Shown one piece after another: positions 29,195 through 38,528 of a DNA stretch of 64,000 nt. Source of the DNA: Hyphomicrobiales bacterium (lineage in GTDB: Bacteria > Pseudomonadota > Alphaproteobacteria > Rhizobiales > JACESI01). A program made the translations under genes and the position numbers. The notes below the pieces were generated by a model. That model did no database searches. It saw only the letters and a list, made by a program, of their open reading frames with translations, and was not told where the DNA came from. The stretch is from positions 682,001 to 746,000 of the forward strand of contig JBDXGY010000006.1 in NCBI GenBank assembly GCA_039989895.1, read 5' to 3'. Numbering within the stretch: the first letter of the stretch is position 1; every line of letters begins with the position of its first letter.

Positions 29195-29848
29195 CTAACT
29201 CTGATTGTCAGAATTTCGCTTGATTTTACCTGCATCGAAACGCGGCATGGTTTCATCCTGATTGGAGTTTACGTTACTCCTGAACAAGACTTTTTTGAAG
29301 GTTTTAAGGATTATACTGATATCGAGCCCAAAACTCACATTTTCTACATACCATAAATCATACTCAAATTTCTGCTCCCACGTAATCGTATTACGCCCAT
29401 TAATCTGAGCCCATCCGGTTACGCCGGGTCTCAGGTTATGCCGCGCTTTTTGCTCCTCTGTATAATAATCCATATAATCATATATAAAGGGCCTTGGCCC
29501 AATCAGGCTCATGTCTCCCAATATAACGTTGAGAAGAGATGGTAGCTCATCCAGACTGCTTGAGCGTATAAAACGCCCCAATGGAGTTATCCTTTGATCG
29601 TCAGGTAAAAGGTCGCCATTTTCGTCCTTTTGTTGGGTCATTGTTCGAAATTTGAACAGCTTAAATTTTTCACAACGGTATCCACCACGGTCTTGCCTGA
29701 ACAAAACTGGGCCACCCATGTTTATTTTAATGAGTAGGCAAAGTAATAGGCAAACTCCACCCCACAACGGGATCGTTACAATCGCGGCAAAAAGGTCAAT
29801 CGCACGTTTGATATGGTTGACATAGAAGGAATGACTTGAAGGTTTCAT
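29195..29848 (-). CDS. initiating sugar-phosphate transferase (PglC/WcaJ-like)
   Basis: Transfers a sugar-1-phosphate from UDP-sugar to undecaprenyl phosphate, which starts a repeat unit. 217 residues from the ATG at 29848; an earlier in-frame ATG would overlap the upstream gene by 56 bases. It is the short monotopic form: one membrane helix near residues 20-42 (LFAAIVTIPLWGGVCLLLCL), then KLFKFRTM, SLDELPSLLNVILGDMSLIGPRP and RHNLRPGVTGWAQINGRN. The size fits PglC, which uses UDP-di-N-acetylbacillosamine, and the PglE/PglD-like genes lie just downstream. Confidence 0.92.
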   Translation of the reverse strand: MKPSSHSFYVNHIKRAIDLFAAIVTIPLWGGVCLLLCLLIKINMGGPVLFRQDRGGYRCEKFKLFKFRTMTQQKDENGDLLPDDQRITPLGRFIRSSSLDELPSLLNVILGDMSLIGPRPFIYDYMDYYTEEQKARHNLRPGVTGWAQINGRNTITWEQKFEYDLWYVENVSFGLDISIILKTFKKVLFRSNVNSNQDETMPRFDAGKIKRNSDNQS

Positions 29849-29852
29849 TTGT

Positions 29853-30656
29853 TCACTGCTCAAATAACCGCCGAATTTCATTGAAATGTTCAAACGACCC
29901 CGTACCAATGATAGCTCCGCTCAATGGTGCGTTTTGTTTCACATAGTCAAGTAACTTGGCAATCGTATATCCTTCATCCAAACACTTGCCCGCATTAAAG
30001 GGACGTAAAGCCGTAAATGGCATGCCAGCCGTTTGCAGGTCTTTCATATAGTCAAGCGCATTAGTTTCAAGCGGGTTCAGATAATCAACCATGCAATCAA
30101 AAAGACCTGTTTTGATGGCTTTTTGTGCGAACCCTGTTGTGTATGGGAAGCAACCAACTTGCTCGATGTCTTTGGAGGATTTCAGTTTTTTGAAAACATC
30201 GCCAAGCGTATCATAATCACGCTCAAGCACATCCAGCCGTTCATTTTCCTTGGAAAGGTCTATGCGCGCCATCCATTGAATGCAGTGTAACGTATCAACC
30301 TGCAAATCACCTTTGTACCGCTCCACATGAGAAACAATATCTGCGCTACTAACATGCGTCTCGTCGAAGTGAGGAGAGGCGAGTTTTACAATATGTTTCA
30401 AAGTGGCTTGATTTGTATTGGTTTCTTGACAAGCCTGAGATAGAGCCGAACAAAAAAGGTCGTAGCATTCATATTCAAAAGAAGTATGGAATTTTGTAAC
30501 GCCGCACTTAAGCATATGAGCTATTAGCGCTCGAGAAGCATCCAACCCGATATCGCCCATACGCATAGTGCCAAAAATAAAATGATTAGAAAGGCTCAGT
30601 TTTATTTTATTGGGTGTGTCCAACCTTAGTGCCTCACATGAACGGCGGACTTCCAT
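29853..30656 (-). CDS. aldo/keto reductase family protein
   Basis: 267 residues with the (beta/alpha)8 aldo/keto reductase pattern: NHFIFGTMRMGDIGLDASRAL near the N-terminus, QVDTLHCIQW in the middle and SGAIIGTGSFEHFNEI at the NADPH-binding end. The usual catalytic Tyr/Asp segment is atypical (KFHTSFEYECYD), so the substrate may be unusual or activity changed. The ATG used overlaps the upstream dioxygenase gene by 31 bases and has no ribosome site. A TTG at 30623, just after that gene's stop and preceded by GAGG, is a good alternative (256 residues). It presumably modifies a sugar or a non-sugar substituent of the polysaccharide. Confidence 0.78.
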   Translation of the reverse strand: MEVRRSCEALRLDTPNKIKLSLSNHFIFGTMRMGDIGLDASRALIAHMLKCGVTKFHTSFEYECYDLFCSALSQACQETNTNQATLKHIVKLASPHFDETHVSSADIVSHVERYKGDLQVDTLHCIQWMARIDLSKENERLDVLERDYDTLGDVFKKLKSSKDIEQVGCFPYTTGFAQKAIKTGLFDCMVDYLNPLETNALDYMKDLQTAGMPFTALRPFNAGKCLDEGYTIAKLLDYVKQNAPLSGAIIGTGSFEHFNEIRRLFEQ

Positions 30657-31408
30657 AAAAACCGTTCTGATTTCACTTTCGGATCAAAGCTATTGCGCCC
30701 ATGGAGAGTTTTGTCATCTTTCCAGATGACACAATCACCTGGTCTTAACGTTACTGCAACGAGAGAATCTTGCACCTTTTGACTGTTAAGTAGGAATTGG
30801 TGAAACTCTTCGCGCAGTTCCTTTAAATCGTCATCTATATCTTTAGCGACGCAATAATAGTTCCAGTGAAGTGTTGGATCCTGTGTGTCACCTTCAATGA
30901 TTTTAGAGACGCGTGTGTCTCCTGATCGTGAATGTGGAATTATATTTCCGCGAAGACGTGCGAGAAGCTCAGGAGCATCACTCTCAAGCGCATCAATCAA
31001 AACTTTTGAGTCTAGAAAAACAGTTTCCCCGCCATTATTGGCGCTCGACTGGCAATATATGATTGCGGCATCTGGGAAATCTGGAATGTATGAACCATCT
31101 GTATGAAGAGGTTGCGGGTTCGAAGAATGCCTATAGGCATCTGGGATGTTAGGATCGTAACGGATTTCCATCCATCTCAGGCCTGTTCTTTGATTGTCAC
31201 GGTCGCCCACGGTTGCATCTTCGCCGATATCAACGGGATCGCCTAGTGTTTCAAGGACTTCATCATAAAAAGCCCGCAATTCATCAGTGTCACCTTGATG
31301 AGGACGCTTGACATGAATTACTTTTTTATCCAACCAATCTTGACGAATAGCTTCCGCAACCGCGTTGGCATTAACAGTAGAATCAAAAACGATTTTTTTG
31401 AACATCAT
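30626..31408 (-). CDS. TauD/TfdA-type Fe(II)/2-oxoglutarate dioxygenase
   Basis: 260 residues. The iron-binding facial triad is visible as HxD in PQPLHTDGSY (about residue 100) and the distal His in DKTLHGRNSF (about 233), with the 2-oxoglutarate Arg in ERFLWKSAVHVRH. It hydroxylates or desaturates a small molecule. It is paired with an aldo/keto reductase downstream, so the two may oxidise then reduce one substituent. The 147-base gap upstream (from the GT4 gene) probably holds its promoter. The substrate is unknown. Confidence 0.85.
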   Translation of the reverse strand: MMFKKIVFDSTVNANAVAEAIRQDWLDKKVIHVKRPHQGDTDELRAFYDEVLETLGDPVDIGEDATVGDRDNQRTGLRWMEIRYDPNIPDAYRHSSNPQPLHTDGSYIPDFPDAAIIYCQSSANNGGETVFLDSKVLIDALESDAPELLARLRGNIIPHSRSGDTRVSKIIEGDTQDPTLHWNYYCVAKDIDDDLKELREEFHQFLLNSQKVQDSLVAVTLRPGDCVIWKDDKTLHGRNSFDPKVKSERFLWKSAVHVRH

Positions 31409-31555
31409 CTCACCTTTAAGAATTAATCTGTCGAATTGAATCGATCCTTTTATTCAACTCAAAGTTTAAATTACTACATAACACCGCTTTGTGACAATAG
31501 ATTGTTCTTATACATAAAAACCCATTCTGGAGTTTTGATTAACAGGCAGATGAAT

Positions 31556-32776
31556 TCACGCCGAATCTTCTACAATCCAGTCGCACCATTGCTCCACTAA
31601 ATCTGATCGGTTGAACTGTTTGGCAGCAAGCAGCGACGCGTTTTCTCCCATTCGTTTAAGGGCAGTGCGGTTATCAGCCGCTTCTTCCAGCGCATCGGCA
31701 AATGCTTTTTCATCAAGGGGAGGAACTGCAAACCCACATTCGTTCTCACTGACCAAATCAGCAATCCAACCTGGATAATTATTGAGCACAGGCAGCCCTG
31801 CGGCGATGTAGTCAAAAAACTTGTTAGGGGAGGTGCCGTAATAAAACGCAGGTACATTGGCAAGTGACTGAATGCCTATATCAGTATCTGCCATCAAACC
31901 GGATAGTTTTGCCTTGGAAACCGGCTCATGAAAAATAACATTATCCAGCCCGTCTCTTTGCGCTTGTTCCTTCAAAGAATCTGTAAGTTTGCCTCGCCCA
32001 ATCAATACAATCTTGATGTCTTTGCGAGAGCGTTTTTTTAATTCTTTCGCGCCCTCAAGCACATTATCCAATCCGTTAGCCAGTCCGTGCGTTCCCGCAA
32101 AAACAGCCATTAGGTCGTCTCTGGACACGCCAGCAGGGCGCCATGGTTTTTCAGTTGTTTCTTTAAATATATCCAGATCACAGCCATTAGGTACCATTGC
32201 AATTTTCTCTGGCCTAACACCACACCGCTCAATACCTTTCGCAATCCCTGGCGAAAGAGCAACACAACGATGAGCTGAGCGATATGATGTCCATTCCAAT
32301 ACACCCATCATCCATAAGATCAGGGGATTGGTTATAACGCCCATTTCACGCGGCAACTCAGGCCATAAATCACGGACTTCAAAAACAAAAGGCTTGCGTC
32401 TAATCCATCGGGCAACAATTCCAGGAATGCCGGCTGTAAGGGGCGTTGTTGTTGCAAAAGCCAGATCATAAGGCTCACGCAGGGCTAGAATTATGCTTCG
32501 AAGTGAGAATTTCAAGAAAGTGAGTGTGCGGCGAATAAAGCCATCTGAATTTGCATAGGCGAGATCAAATTCAATAACTTTGATGCCGTCAACCATGCCT
32601 TCACGTTTGCCATTTTTGAAAGCGCCTTCAAGGCCGGTGACGCCACCTGCATATTTTCCGCATACCATTGTTACCTGATGGCCTTTTCGCAGTAACCCTT
32701 GAGCCATTTGGTACGACCTGATGCCAACAGCACCGCGCGGGGTACTAAAATGCTGATGAAAATAGATTACATGCAT
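31556..32776 (-). CDS. glycosyltransferase family 4 (WbuB-like)
   Basis: 406 residues, GT-B fold. N-terminal VIYFHQHFSTPRGAVGIRSYQ is typical of WbuB-like GT4 enzymes, which add an N-acetyl-amino-deoxy sugar. The nucleotide-sugar half shows MVPNGCDLDIF, FAGTHGLANGLD, FHEPVSKAKLSGLM and YGTSPNKFFDYIAAGLPV with the usual Glu replaced in the E-x7-E region. It follows the heparinase-like gene by 3 bases in a block of three. It probably adds the second sugar of the repeat unit in the cytoplasm. Confidence 0.9.
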   Translation of the reverse strand: MHVIYFHQHFSTPRGAVGIRSYQMAQGLLRKGHQVTMVCGKYAGGVTGLEGAFKNGKREGMVDGIKVIEFDLAYANSDGFIRRTLTFLKFSLRSIILALREPYDLAFATTTPLTAGIPGIVARWIRRKPFVFEVRDLWPELPREMGVITNPLILWMMGVLEWTSYRSAHRCVALSPGIAKGIERCGVRPEKIAMVPNGCDLDIFKETTEKPWRPAGVSRDDLMAVFAGTHGLANGLDNVLEGAKELKKRSRKDIKIVLIGRGKLTDSLKEQAQRDGLDNVIFHEPVSKAKLSGLMADTDIGIQSLANVPAFYYGTSPNKFFDYIAAGLPVLNNYPGWIADLVSENECGFAVPPLDEKAFADALEEAADNRTALKRMGENASLLAAKQFNRSDLVEQWCDWIVEDSA

Positions 32777-32779
32777 TAG

Positions 32780-34618
32780 TTAAAACCGGATTGTTGTTGT
32801 GATCTGAGCAAGGCTTGATTTTTCATTATTGCTAAGGGTGACAGTCAATACAGGAAGAATTGACTGTTGCATATAATATAAGGATTCACGGCCTTCTAAA
32901 ATTTCAATGTTTTTTATAGCGACCGTTGACTTGATGACTATTGAACGCACCCCATCACTGAGTGTATCACCATCAAGCTTCCATGCCCCCGGTGCAAGGC
33001 GCCATCGTAAAACCGCCTTATCTTTAAAGCCGCTAATTTCGTCTATGCAGACAAGTTTATCGTGTTCAAGCTGCAATACCCGCGAATGATTTTCACCACT
33101 TGGACCTTGATAGGATGCACCGGCAGTTACCCTGTTTTCATTCTCACTAATTTTGTTAATGCTCTTGGTTTTCACCCAGTTCCCAAAAAGAAAGCGGCCA
33201 AGTCGGGGCATTTGATCTTTGTCATCAAATTCGATGGTATTGTGTGCCTTAGTGCCATTGAAATAGACAAGATCTTCGTGTGATGAATTATAGCTGTATG
33301 TGCCAGCGTCACGCAGTAAGTTTTCACCATTCACAAAGAGATCACAGTGCAAGATGTCCGCTTGGCTTGGTCTGAAGCGGAAGCGAGGATAGCGCAAATA
33401 TGCAACGGCGTTTCCCTGACGTAAAATGTGATAACCACCGTCATCATACGTCATGCTTTGCAACGGCTGAGCTTTTTTGGATGGCATATCCACGCCGAGC
33501 CACAACAATTGCTGGTTATTAAGACCGTCATCATCAAAAGCACATGCATCCAAAAATAAGGCACAAGCCAGTTGTATGCTGGGCCTGAAATCTCGGTAGC
33601 TGCTATCTGTCAGGGCGAGTATTTGAGAGCCGTCATTTGCGCCAATATTAGGCACCAAACCGTTCTCAACCTGAGCCATCTGCTGCAGCCATTGTGTTGA
33701 TTTGCCGAGACGCTCAAAGAAGCTGCGCGAGAATTCTGTAAGCTTTAGTTTTTGTCTCCACACTTCAACAAAGCAGTATGTATCCAACATCATGCGGTGG
33801 TAGTTGACAGAATATTGGCTGAAAGAACCGTCAGGTTCGATCAATGTTTGTGCGCGATTTTCAAGCCATTTCCGTCCAATTTTCAGCCATTGATTACCCG
33901 CTTCTATATTGTTCTTGGCAAGCCAACTACCGCCGATAAAAAGTGCCGCCGCTTCTGATGTGCCATGATTGTTTGCCTGCCCAATCGCATACCCAATGGT
34001 TGGAGCAATGCGCATTAGATGTAACTCGACAACTGAAAGCAATGTTGGGCTTGTCTCTTCTACTTGGCCAATAATGCATGCCGCCAGTGCCAAATGAACC
34101 ACACGGATTGAGGCCTCTTGACCGCATTTCCAGTTAGCCCCCTTATAGGGAGGATTTTTCTCAAGCCAGTTCTCAAGCCAGATATTTGCCCGCTCTAATT
34201 CGCCCGCATCTCCCAATGCAGCGCGCTGGGCCATAGCAATCAACCAGTCAAAACGAGACGCCTCCCATATACCTTTAATATCACCAACATTCGGGTCAAA
34301 ATCAGAAATATTCCACCAGTCTTGGGATGCGCTTTGCGATGCGCCCACGACCAATGCATTTGCATGCCATTGGGGGAGTTCAGGGTAGGGAGTTATATCC
34401 TGCCCGAATATACGAGCACTGTTTTGGTGCCAGCTATTACGAGCGACACACCCTTTTGGCGCTGTGGTTTGAACGGGCTTAAAAAGTCGGCCAGATGGAA
34501 TTGGTGCTGATATTGCTTGAACCCGATGAAATCCAGATTTCAAACCCAGCCGGTAGATTCCCACCCTTGCAAGATTGCTTGGTCCAAGCCTTAAAAGTGT
34601 GCGAAACTTATCCATCAA
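32780..34618 (-). CDS. heparinase II/III family protein
   Basis: 612 residues. An alpha/alpha-toroid N-terminal part (NWLEKNPPYKGANWKCGQEASIR; QANNHGTSEAAALFIGG; QYSVNYHRMMLDTY) is followed by a beta-sandwich with DILHCDLFVNGENLLRDAGTYSYN and GTKAHNTIEFDDKDQMP, the His-bearing segments of polysaccharide lyases. No signal peptide is evident. Such genes are common inside surface-polysaccharide loci next to a WbuB-like GT4 and a bi-domain dehydrogenase, where they may trim uronic-acid-containing glycan. The actual activity has to be inferred. Confidence 0.85.
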   Translation of the reverse strand: MMDKFRTLLRLGPSNLARVGIYRLGLKSGFHRVQAISAPIPSGRLFKPVQTTAPKGCVARNSWHQNSARIFGQDITPYPELPQWHANALVVGASQSASQDWWNISDFDPNVGDIKGIWEASRFDWLIAMAQRAALGDAGELERANIWLENWLEKNPPYKGANWKCGQEASIRVVHLALAACIIGQVEETSPTLLSVVELHLMRIAPTIGYAIGQANNHGTSEAAALFIGGSWLAKNNIEAGNQWLKIGRKWLENRAQTLIEPDGSFSQYSVNYHRMMLDTYCFVEVWRQKLKLTEFSRSFFERLGKSTQWLQQMAQVENGLVPNIGANDGSQILALTDSSYRDFRPSIQLACALFLDACAFDDDGLNNQQLLWLGVDMPSKKAQPLQSMTYDDGGYHILRQGNAVAYLRYPRFRFRPSQADILHCDLFVNGENLLRDAGTYSYNSSHEDLVYFNGTKAHNTIEFDDKDQMPRLGRFLFGNWVKTKSINKISENENRVTAGASYQGPSGENHSRVLQLEHDKLVCIDEISGFKDKAVLRWRLAPGAWKLDGDTLSDGVRSIVIKSTVAIKNIEILEGRESLYYMQQSILPVLTVTLSNNEKSSLAQITTTIRF

Positions 34619-34620
34619 GG

Positions 34621-36747
34621 TTATTCTTGCTCTCTCAATTGCTCCGCAACTTGAAGTGTTATCTCGGCAACCTCAAACAATTCTTCCGCTGGTATAGGCG
34701 AGGGATTGCCATTTCTCAAGCTCTCGACAAAAGCAGCGGCGCATTCAAATTGTCCTTTATTTTGTCGAAACGCATTTTGTGACTTAAAGCCTTTCCAGCC
34801 GAAACCGCGCAGTTTCAAAAAATTGTCCAATTGCAATGTTTGCCCAGCTGCAAAAACTTCAATTCGCTCTTTAGGAAAAGTGGAGCCGCCATTAGCTAGA
34901 TAGTGGATGGTTCCGAATGAACCGTCCTCAAAACCTAAAATGATCGCCGCCTTGTCTTCACGAATTGGCACTGTGTCGTGGTTGCCCATGCAACGCGCTT
35001 GAGCTGAGATAATTTTCGATCCAGCAAGAAAGCGCATCAAATCGATATAGTGACATGCTTCACCGATAATCCTGCCACCACCAATGGCATCATCCTGTGT
35101 CCAGTGATCAGCAGGAATAGAACCCGCATTCATTACCATCATAAATGATTTTGGCTCGTGAACATTGTCAATCAATCGCTTGATGGTTTGAACTTGTGGG
35201 GCAAATCGACGATTATAACCGACCATGAGTTGTGACTTGCTTTCGGTATAAGCCTGTTTGACCTCTTCCAGTTCTTCATGGGTCAACGCCAATGGTTTTT
35301 CCACGAAAACATGCTTGCCAGCACTCAATGCTTTCGCCGTCAGACTGGCATGAGAGTTGTGTCTTGTTGCGATAGCAATGGTATTGATATCGTCATTGGC
35401 AATCATTGCATCTGTATCGGATGTCGCATTGTGAAATCCGTTTTTAGTGCCGTGCAACGTGCTGCTGGCACTGCCGGATGAAGCAATCGTGTGCAGGTCG
35501 GCCCCAGCCTTTTTGAATGCTGGTATCAAGATGCGTGACGCATAGTTTCCAGCGCCTGCAAATCCAACCACCGGTGAACCTGTTTCAACTGATTGCCGCG
35601 GTCCCAACACAAGATCACTGATATGTCGTTCTGCAACGGGGTGAGGGTATTCAAGATAAATGCCCAGAGCTGATGTATCATCAGTTAGTAGGGTGTAGGC
35701 ATCAACAGCCTTTTCAAACAAGAAGCGATGCGTCAGCAGATCATCAGTTTTTAATTGCCCACTCGCCATGAGGTCCAAAATCGCCTCAAAATTGCGTTGT
35801 TCAGTCCAGCGGACGAAAGCAAGCGGATAATCTTTGCCTTGGTCTTCATATGCCTTGTCGTAGCGTCCAGGCCCGTAAGAGCAGGAAACCTGAAAGCTTA
35901 GCTCTTTTTCGTAAAAATCAGCGCGGTTTAATTCAAGCCCAACGACGCCAACAAGAATAATACGCCCCCGTTTGCGGCACATTTGGGCTGCTTGGGTAAC
36001 GGGTTCATTTGATTTTGTGGAAGCTGTTATGATCACGCCATCCACGCCCGCACCACCGCTAAAAGCCATGCCAGCGGCAACCGGATCTTCACCTTTGCCG
36101 GGATTGCATATGGAGGCACCAAAACTACGGGCAAGCTCAAGCTTTGCATCATCATAATCAATTGCAAGGACCTTGCAGCCCTGCGCGCGCAATATTTGCA
36201 CGCTCAACAAGCCAATAAGTCCGACGCCTGTTACGACAAAGCATTCACCCAACGTAGGCTCAGCAAGTCTTATACCTTGAAGGCCAATAGCAGCCACAAC
36301 TGTGAAGCTGGCTGTTTCGTCAGAAACGGCATCTGGAATTTTGGCACATAGATTTTGAGGAACCCGCACGACATCAGCATGAGGACCGTTTGATACAACC
36401 CGGTCACCAGTTTCGAAACCTACGATATTTTTGCCGATTTCGCTCACAACACCAACATTGCAATAACCAAGTGGGATGGGTGCACCCAATTTAGAACGAA
36501 CCGCGTCAACCGTTGTCAAAACACCTTCGGTCTTTGCCTTTGTTATAACCTGTTTCACTTTTTCCGGCTGCTGCCTTGCTTTACTCACAAGACCCGCCTT
36601 ACCAAAGCCAACAAGCATGCGCTCTGTACCGGTGGAAATGAGTGACCCAGTTGTGTCGATCAGCACTGTGTCAGATGTAACAACAGGCGAGGGCGCCTCA
36701 ACAAGCTCTGACTTGCCATTGGAGAGGTTTTGGAAAACTTGTTTCAC
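34621..36747 (-). CDS. bi-domain oxidoreductase: zinc-type dehydrogenase fused to Gfo/Idh/MocA
   Basis: 708 residues in two NAD(P)-binding modules. Residues about 1-365 form a medium-chain dehydrogenase (VLIDTTGSLISTGTERML, CFVVTGVGLIGLLSVQILRAQG). Residues about 385-700 form a Gfo/Idh/MocA unit (VVGFAGAGNYASRILIPAFKKAG, VFVEKPLALTHEEL, GEACHYIDLMRFL). The arrangement is known from polysaccharide loci beside heparinase-like and GT4 genes, as here (gaps of 2 and 3 bases). It may make or modify a nucleotide sugar or uronic acid. Substrate unknown. Confidence 0.9.
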   Translation of the reverse strand: MKQVFQNLSNGKSELVEAPSPVVTSDTVLIDTTGSLISTGTERMLVGFGKAGLVSKARQQPEKVKQVITKAKTEGVLTTVDAVRSKLGAPIPLGYCNVGVVSEIGKNIVGFETGDRVVSNGPHADVVRVPQNLCAKIPDAVSDETASFTVVAAIGLQGIRLAEPTLGECFVVTGVGLIGLLSVQILRAQGCKVLAIDYDDAKLELARSFGASICNPGKGEDPVAAGMAFSGGAGVDGVIITASTKSNEPVTQAAQMCRKRGRIILVGVVGLELNRADFYEKELSFQVSCSYGPGRYDKAYEDQGKDYPLAFVRWTEQRNFEAILDLMASGQLKTDDLLTHRFLFEKAVDAYTLLTDDTSALGIYLEYPHPVAERHISDLVLGPRQSVETGSPVVGFAGAGNYASRILIPAFKKAGADLHTIASSGSASSTLHGTKNGFHNATSDTDAMIANDDINTIAIATRHNSHASLTAKALSAGKHVFVEKPLALTHEELEEVKQAYTESKSQLMVGYNRRFAPQVQTIKRLIDNVHEPKSFMMVMNAGSIPADHWTQDDAIGGGRIIGEACHYIDLMRFLAGSKIISAQARCMGNHDTVPIREDKAAIILGFEDGSFGTIHYLANGGSTFPKERIEVFAAGQTLQLDNFLKLRGFGWKGFKSQNAFRQNKGQFECAAAFVESLRNGNPSPIPAEELFEVAEITLQVAEQLREQE

Positions 36748-37198
36748 GCGTTATAATCCTGCATTGGAAAGTTTCATATTTAATTTTGTGCCTTTGTAGC
36801 TGTCATAATACTGTTTGTCATCAGCGCGTATGGGGCATTTAGGTGAATTGATATAGCAAAGATTATTCGCACAGCGTGAGCTGTAATGGTAAGAAGTCGG
36901 AATGGATTATCAATAAAGTTGAAGCTGCAATCGGCTCTTTCCCGATTAACTAATCTGGGAAAACTGAAAAAGACGTTATAATTTGTTGTTATGGACTGGC
37001 ATTCCAAGCTGAGACTGATAGAGCCTAATATGTCCAAGTTACCAGACGAACTAGTAAATATGACCTAGTTTAAATGAATACAGGAGTTGCTGACCTTGAT
37101 GTTTATGTAATACGTGTAACGCACAAGAAAATTGAAACTGTATAAGCTTGGATTGATCCTATTTGGGATCTCGTAGGGATTAAAGATAAGGCCATTGA
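36748..37198. other. 451-base divergent intergenic region
   Basis: Lies between the minus-strand bi-domain oxidoreductase gene and the plus-strand WbpA-like gene. No convincing gene or repeat was seen. Both promoters should be here. AAGG lies nine bases before the downstream ATG. Confidence 0.5.
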
Positions 37199-38512
37199 AT
37201 GACACATTTGGAAAAATTTGTTGCAAGTATTACTGACCGCTCTGCAAAGATCGGCATATTTGGCCTTGGTTATGTAGGCATTCCACTTGCCAAGAGGATA
37301 TCCGAAATTGAATTTCCCGTACTGGGCTTTGATATATTGGAAGAGCGCGTAGCCGATTTGAATTCTGGCATTAGCCCAATAAAACACATTCTCCCCGAAG
37401 ACATCATGGCAATGAAAGGTTTTGGGTTCGAGGCGAGTACAGATTTTTCACGCAGCGCAGAATGTGATGCATTAATTATCTGTGTTCCAACGCCGTTGAA
37501 CCAGTTTCGTGAACCGGATCTGAGCTTTGTTAAAAACACCATGAAGATGATTTCACCCTATTTACGTCCAGGCCAGTTTTTGTCATTAGAAAGCACTACT
37601 TGGCCCGGAACAACAGCTGAAATCCTTTTGCCCTTTGTTGAACAGGCAGGCCTTGTTGTGGGGGAAGATTTTTTCCTCGCCTATTCGCCAGAACGTGAAG
37701 ATCCAGGCAATCCTAACTTTAATACGAAAACTATTCCCAAGGTAATTGGTGGACATACACCCAACTGTCTTGCAGCTGGGAACGCTCTGTATGGCTCGTT
37801 CATTGATCATATCGTGCCGGTTAGTTCTACGCAGGTCGCGGAAATGGTGAAGCTTCTAGAAAACATCCATCGGTCCGTAAATATTGGCTTAGTCAATGAG
37901 ATGAAAATCGTTTGCGACGAAATGGGTCTAGATATTTTCGAGATTATTGATGCTGCCAAAAGCAAACCATTTGGTTTCACTGCATATTATCCAGGCCCTG
38001 GTATTGGTGGGCACTGCATTCCAATTGATCCATTCTATCTTACATGGAAAGCCAAGGAATTTGGCTTGAATACGCGTTTCATTGAACTGGCAGGCGAAGT
38101 CAACGCAGCCATGCCGCAATATGTGGTTGATAAGATTATCCATGCCCTTAATCAGGCGGGTAAGTCGCTCAAAAATTCAAAAATCCTAATCCTTGGAATC
38201 GCCTATAAACGTGATATCGATGACATGCGAGAAAGTCCGTCAGTTTTTGTAATGGAACTATTGAGAAACTGGGGTGCTGAATTATCTTATAGCGATCCAC
38301 ATGTTGCGGTGTTCCCAAAAATGCGGGAACATAATTTTAATCTAAAATCAGTTCAGCTTACTCCTGAAAGTATAGCAGATTTTGATGCTGTTATTCTGCT
38401 TACAGACCATAGTGATTTTGATTATGAAATGATCTTACGAAATGCCCAAATCTTGATTGACACCCGAGGCAAGTATCCTAATCAAGCAAACGACAATGTT
38501 TGGCGCGCTTAA
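37199..38512 (+). CDS. wbpA: UDP-N-acetylglucosamine 6-dehydrogenase (WbpA-like)
   Basis: Oxidises UDP-GlcNAc to UDP-GlcNAcA. 437 residues: NAD loop [14 protein letters not shown] near residue 19, [36 protein letters not shown] and the catalytic Cys in [16 protein letters not shown] (about residue 265). The first gene of a plus-strand run whose next three genes match WbpB, WbpD and WbpE, so UDP-2,3-diacetamido-2,3-dideoxyglucuronic acid (UDP-GlcNAc3NAcA) is the likely product. A second dehydrogenase gene (wecC type) lies at 45711. Confidence 0.9.
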   Translation: MTHLEKFVASITDRSAKIGIFGLGYVGIPLAKRISEIEFPVLGFDILEERVADLNSGISPIKHILPEDIMAMKGFGFEASTDFSRSAECDALIICVPTPLNQFREPDLSFVKNTMKMISPYLRPGQFLSLESTTWPGTTAEILLPFVEQAGLVVGEDFFLAYSPEREDPGNPNFNTKTIPKVIGGHTPNCLAAGNALYGSFIDHIVPVSSTQVAEMVKLLENIHRSVNIGLVNEMKIVCDEMGLDIFEIIDAAKSKPFGFTAYYPGPGIGGHCIPIDPFYLTWKAKEFGLNTRFIELAGEVNAAMPQYVVDKIIHALNQAGKSLKNSKILILGIAYKRDIDDMRESPSVFVMELLRNWGAELSYSDPHVAVFPKMREHNFNLKSVQLTPESIADFDAVILLTDHSDFDYEMILRNAQILIDTRGKYPNQANDNVWRA

Positions 38513-38528
38513 CGAAAGAAATATTAAG

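Noticed and set aside
36780-37037. 85-codon ORF in the divergent intergenic region
   Set aside because: No ribosome site and no protein-like composition.
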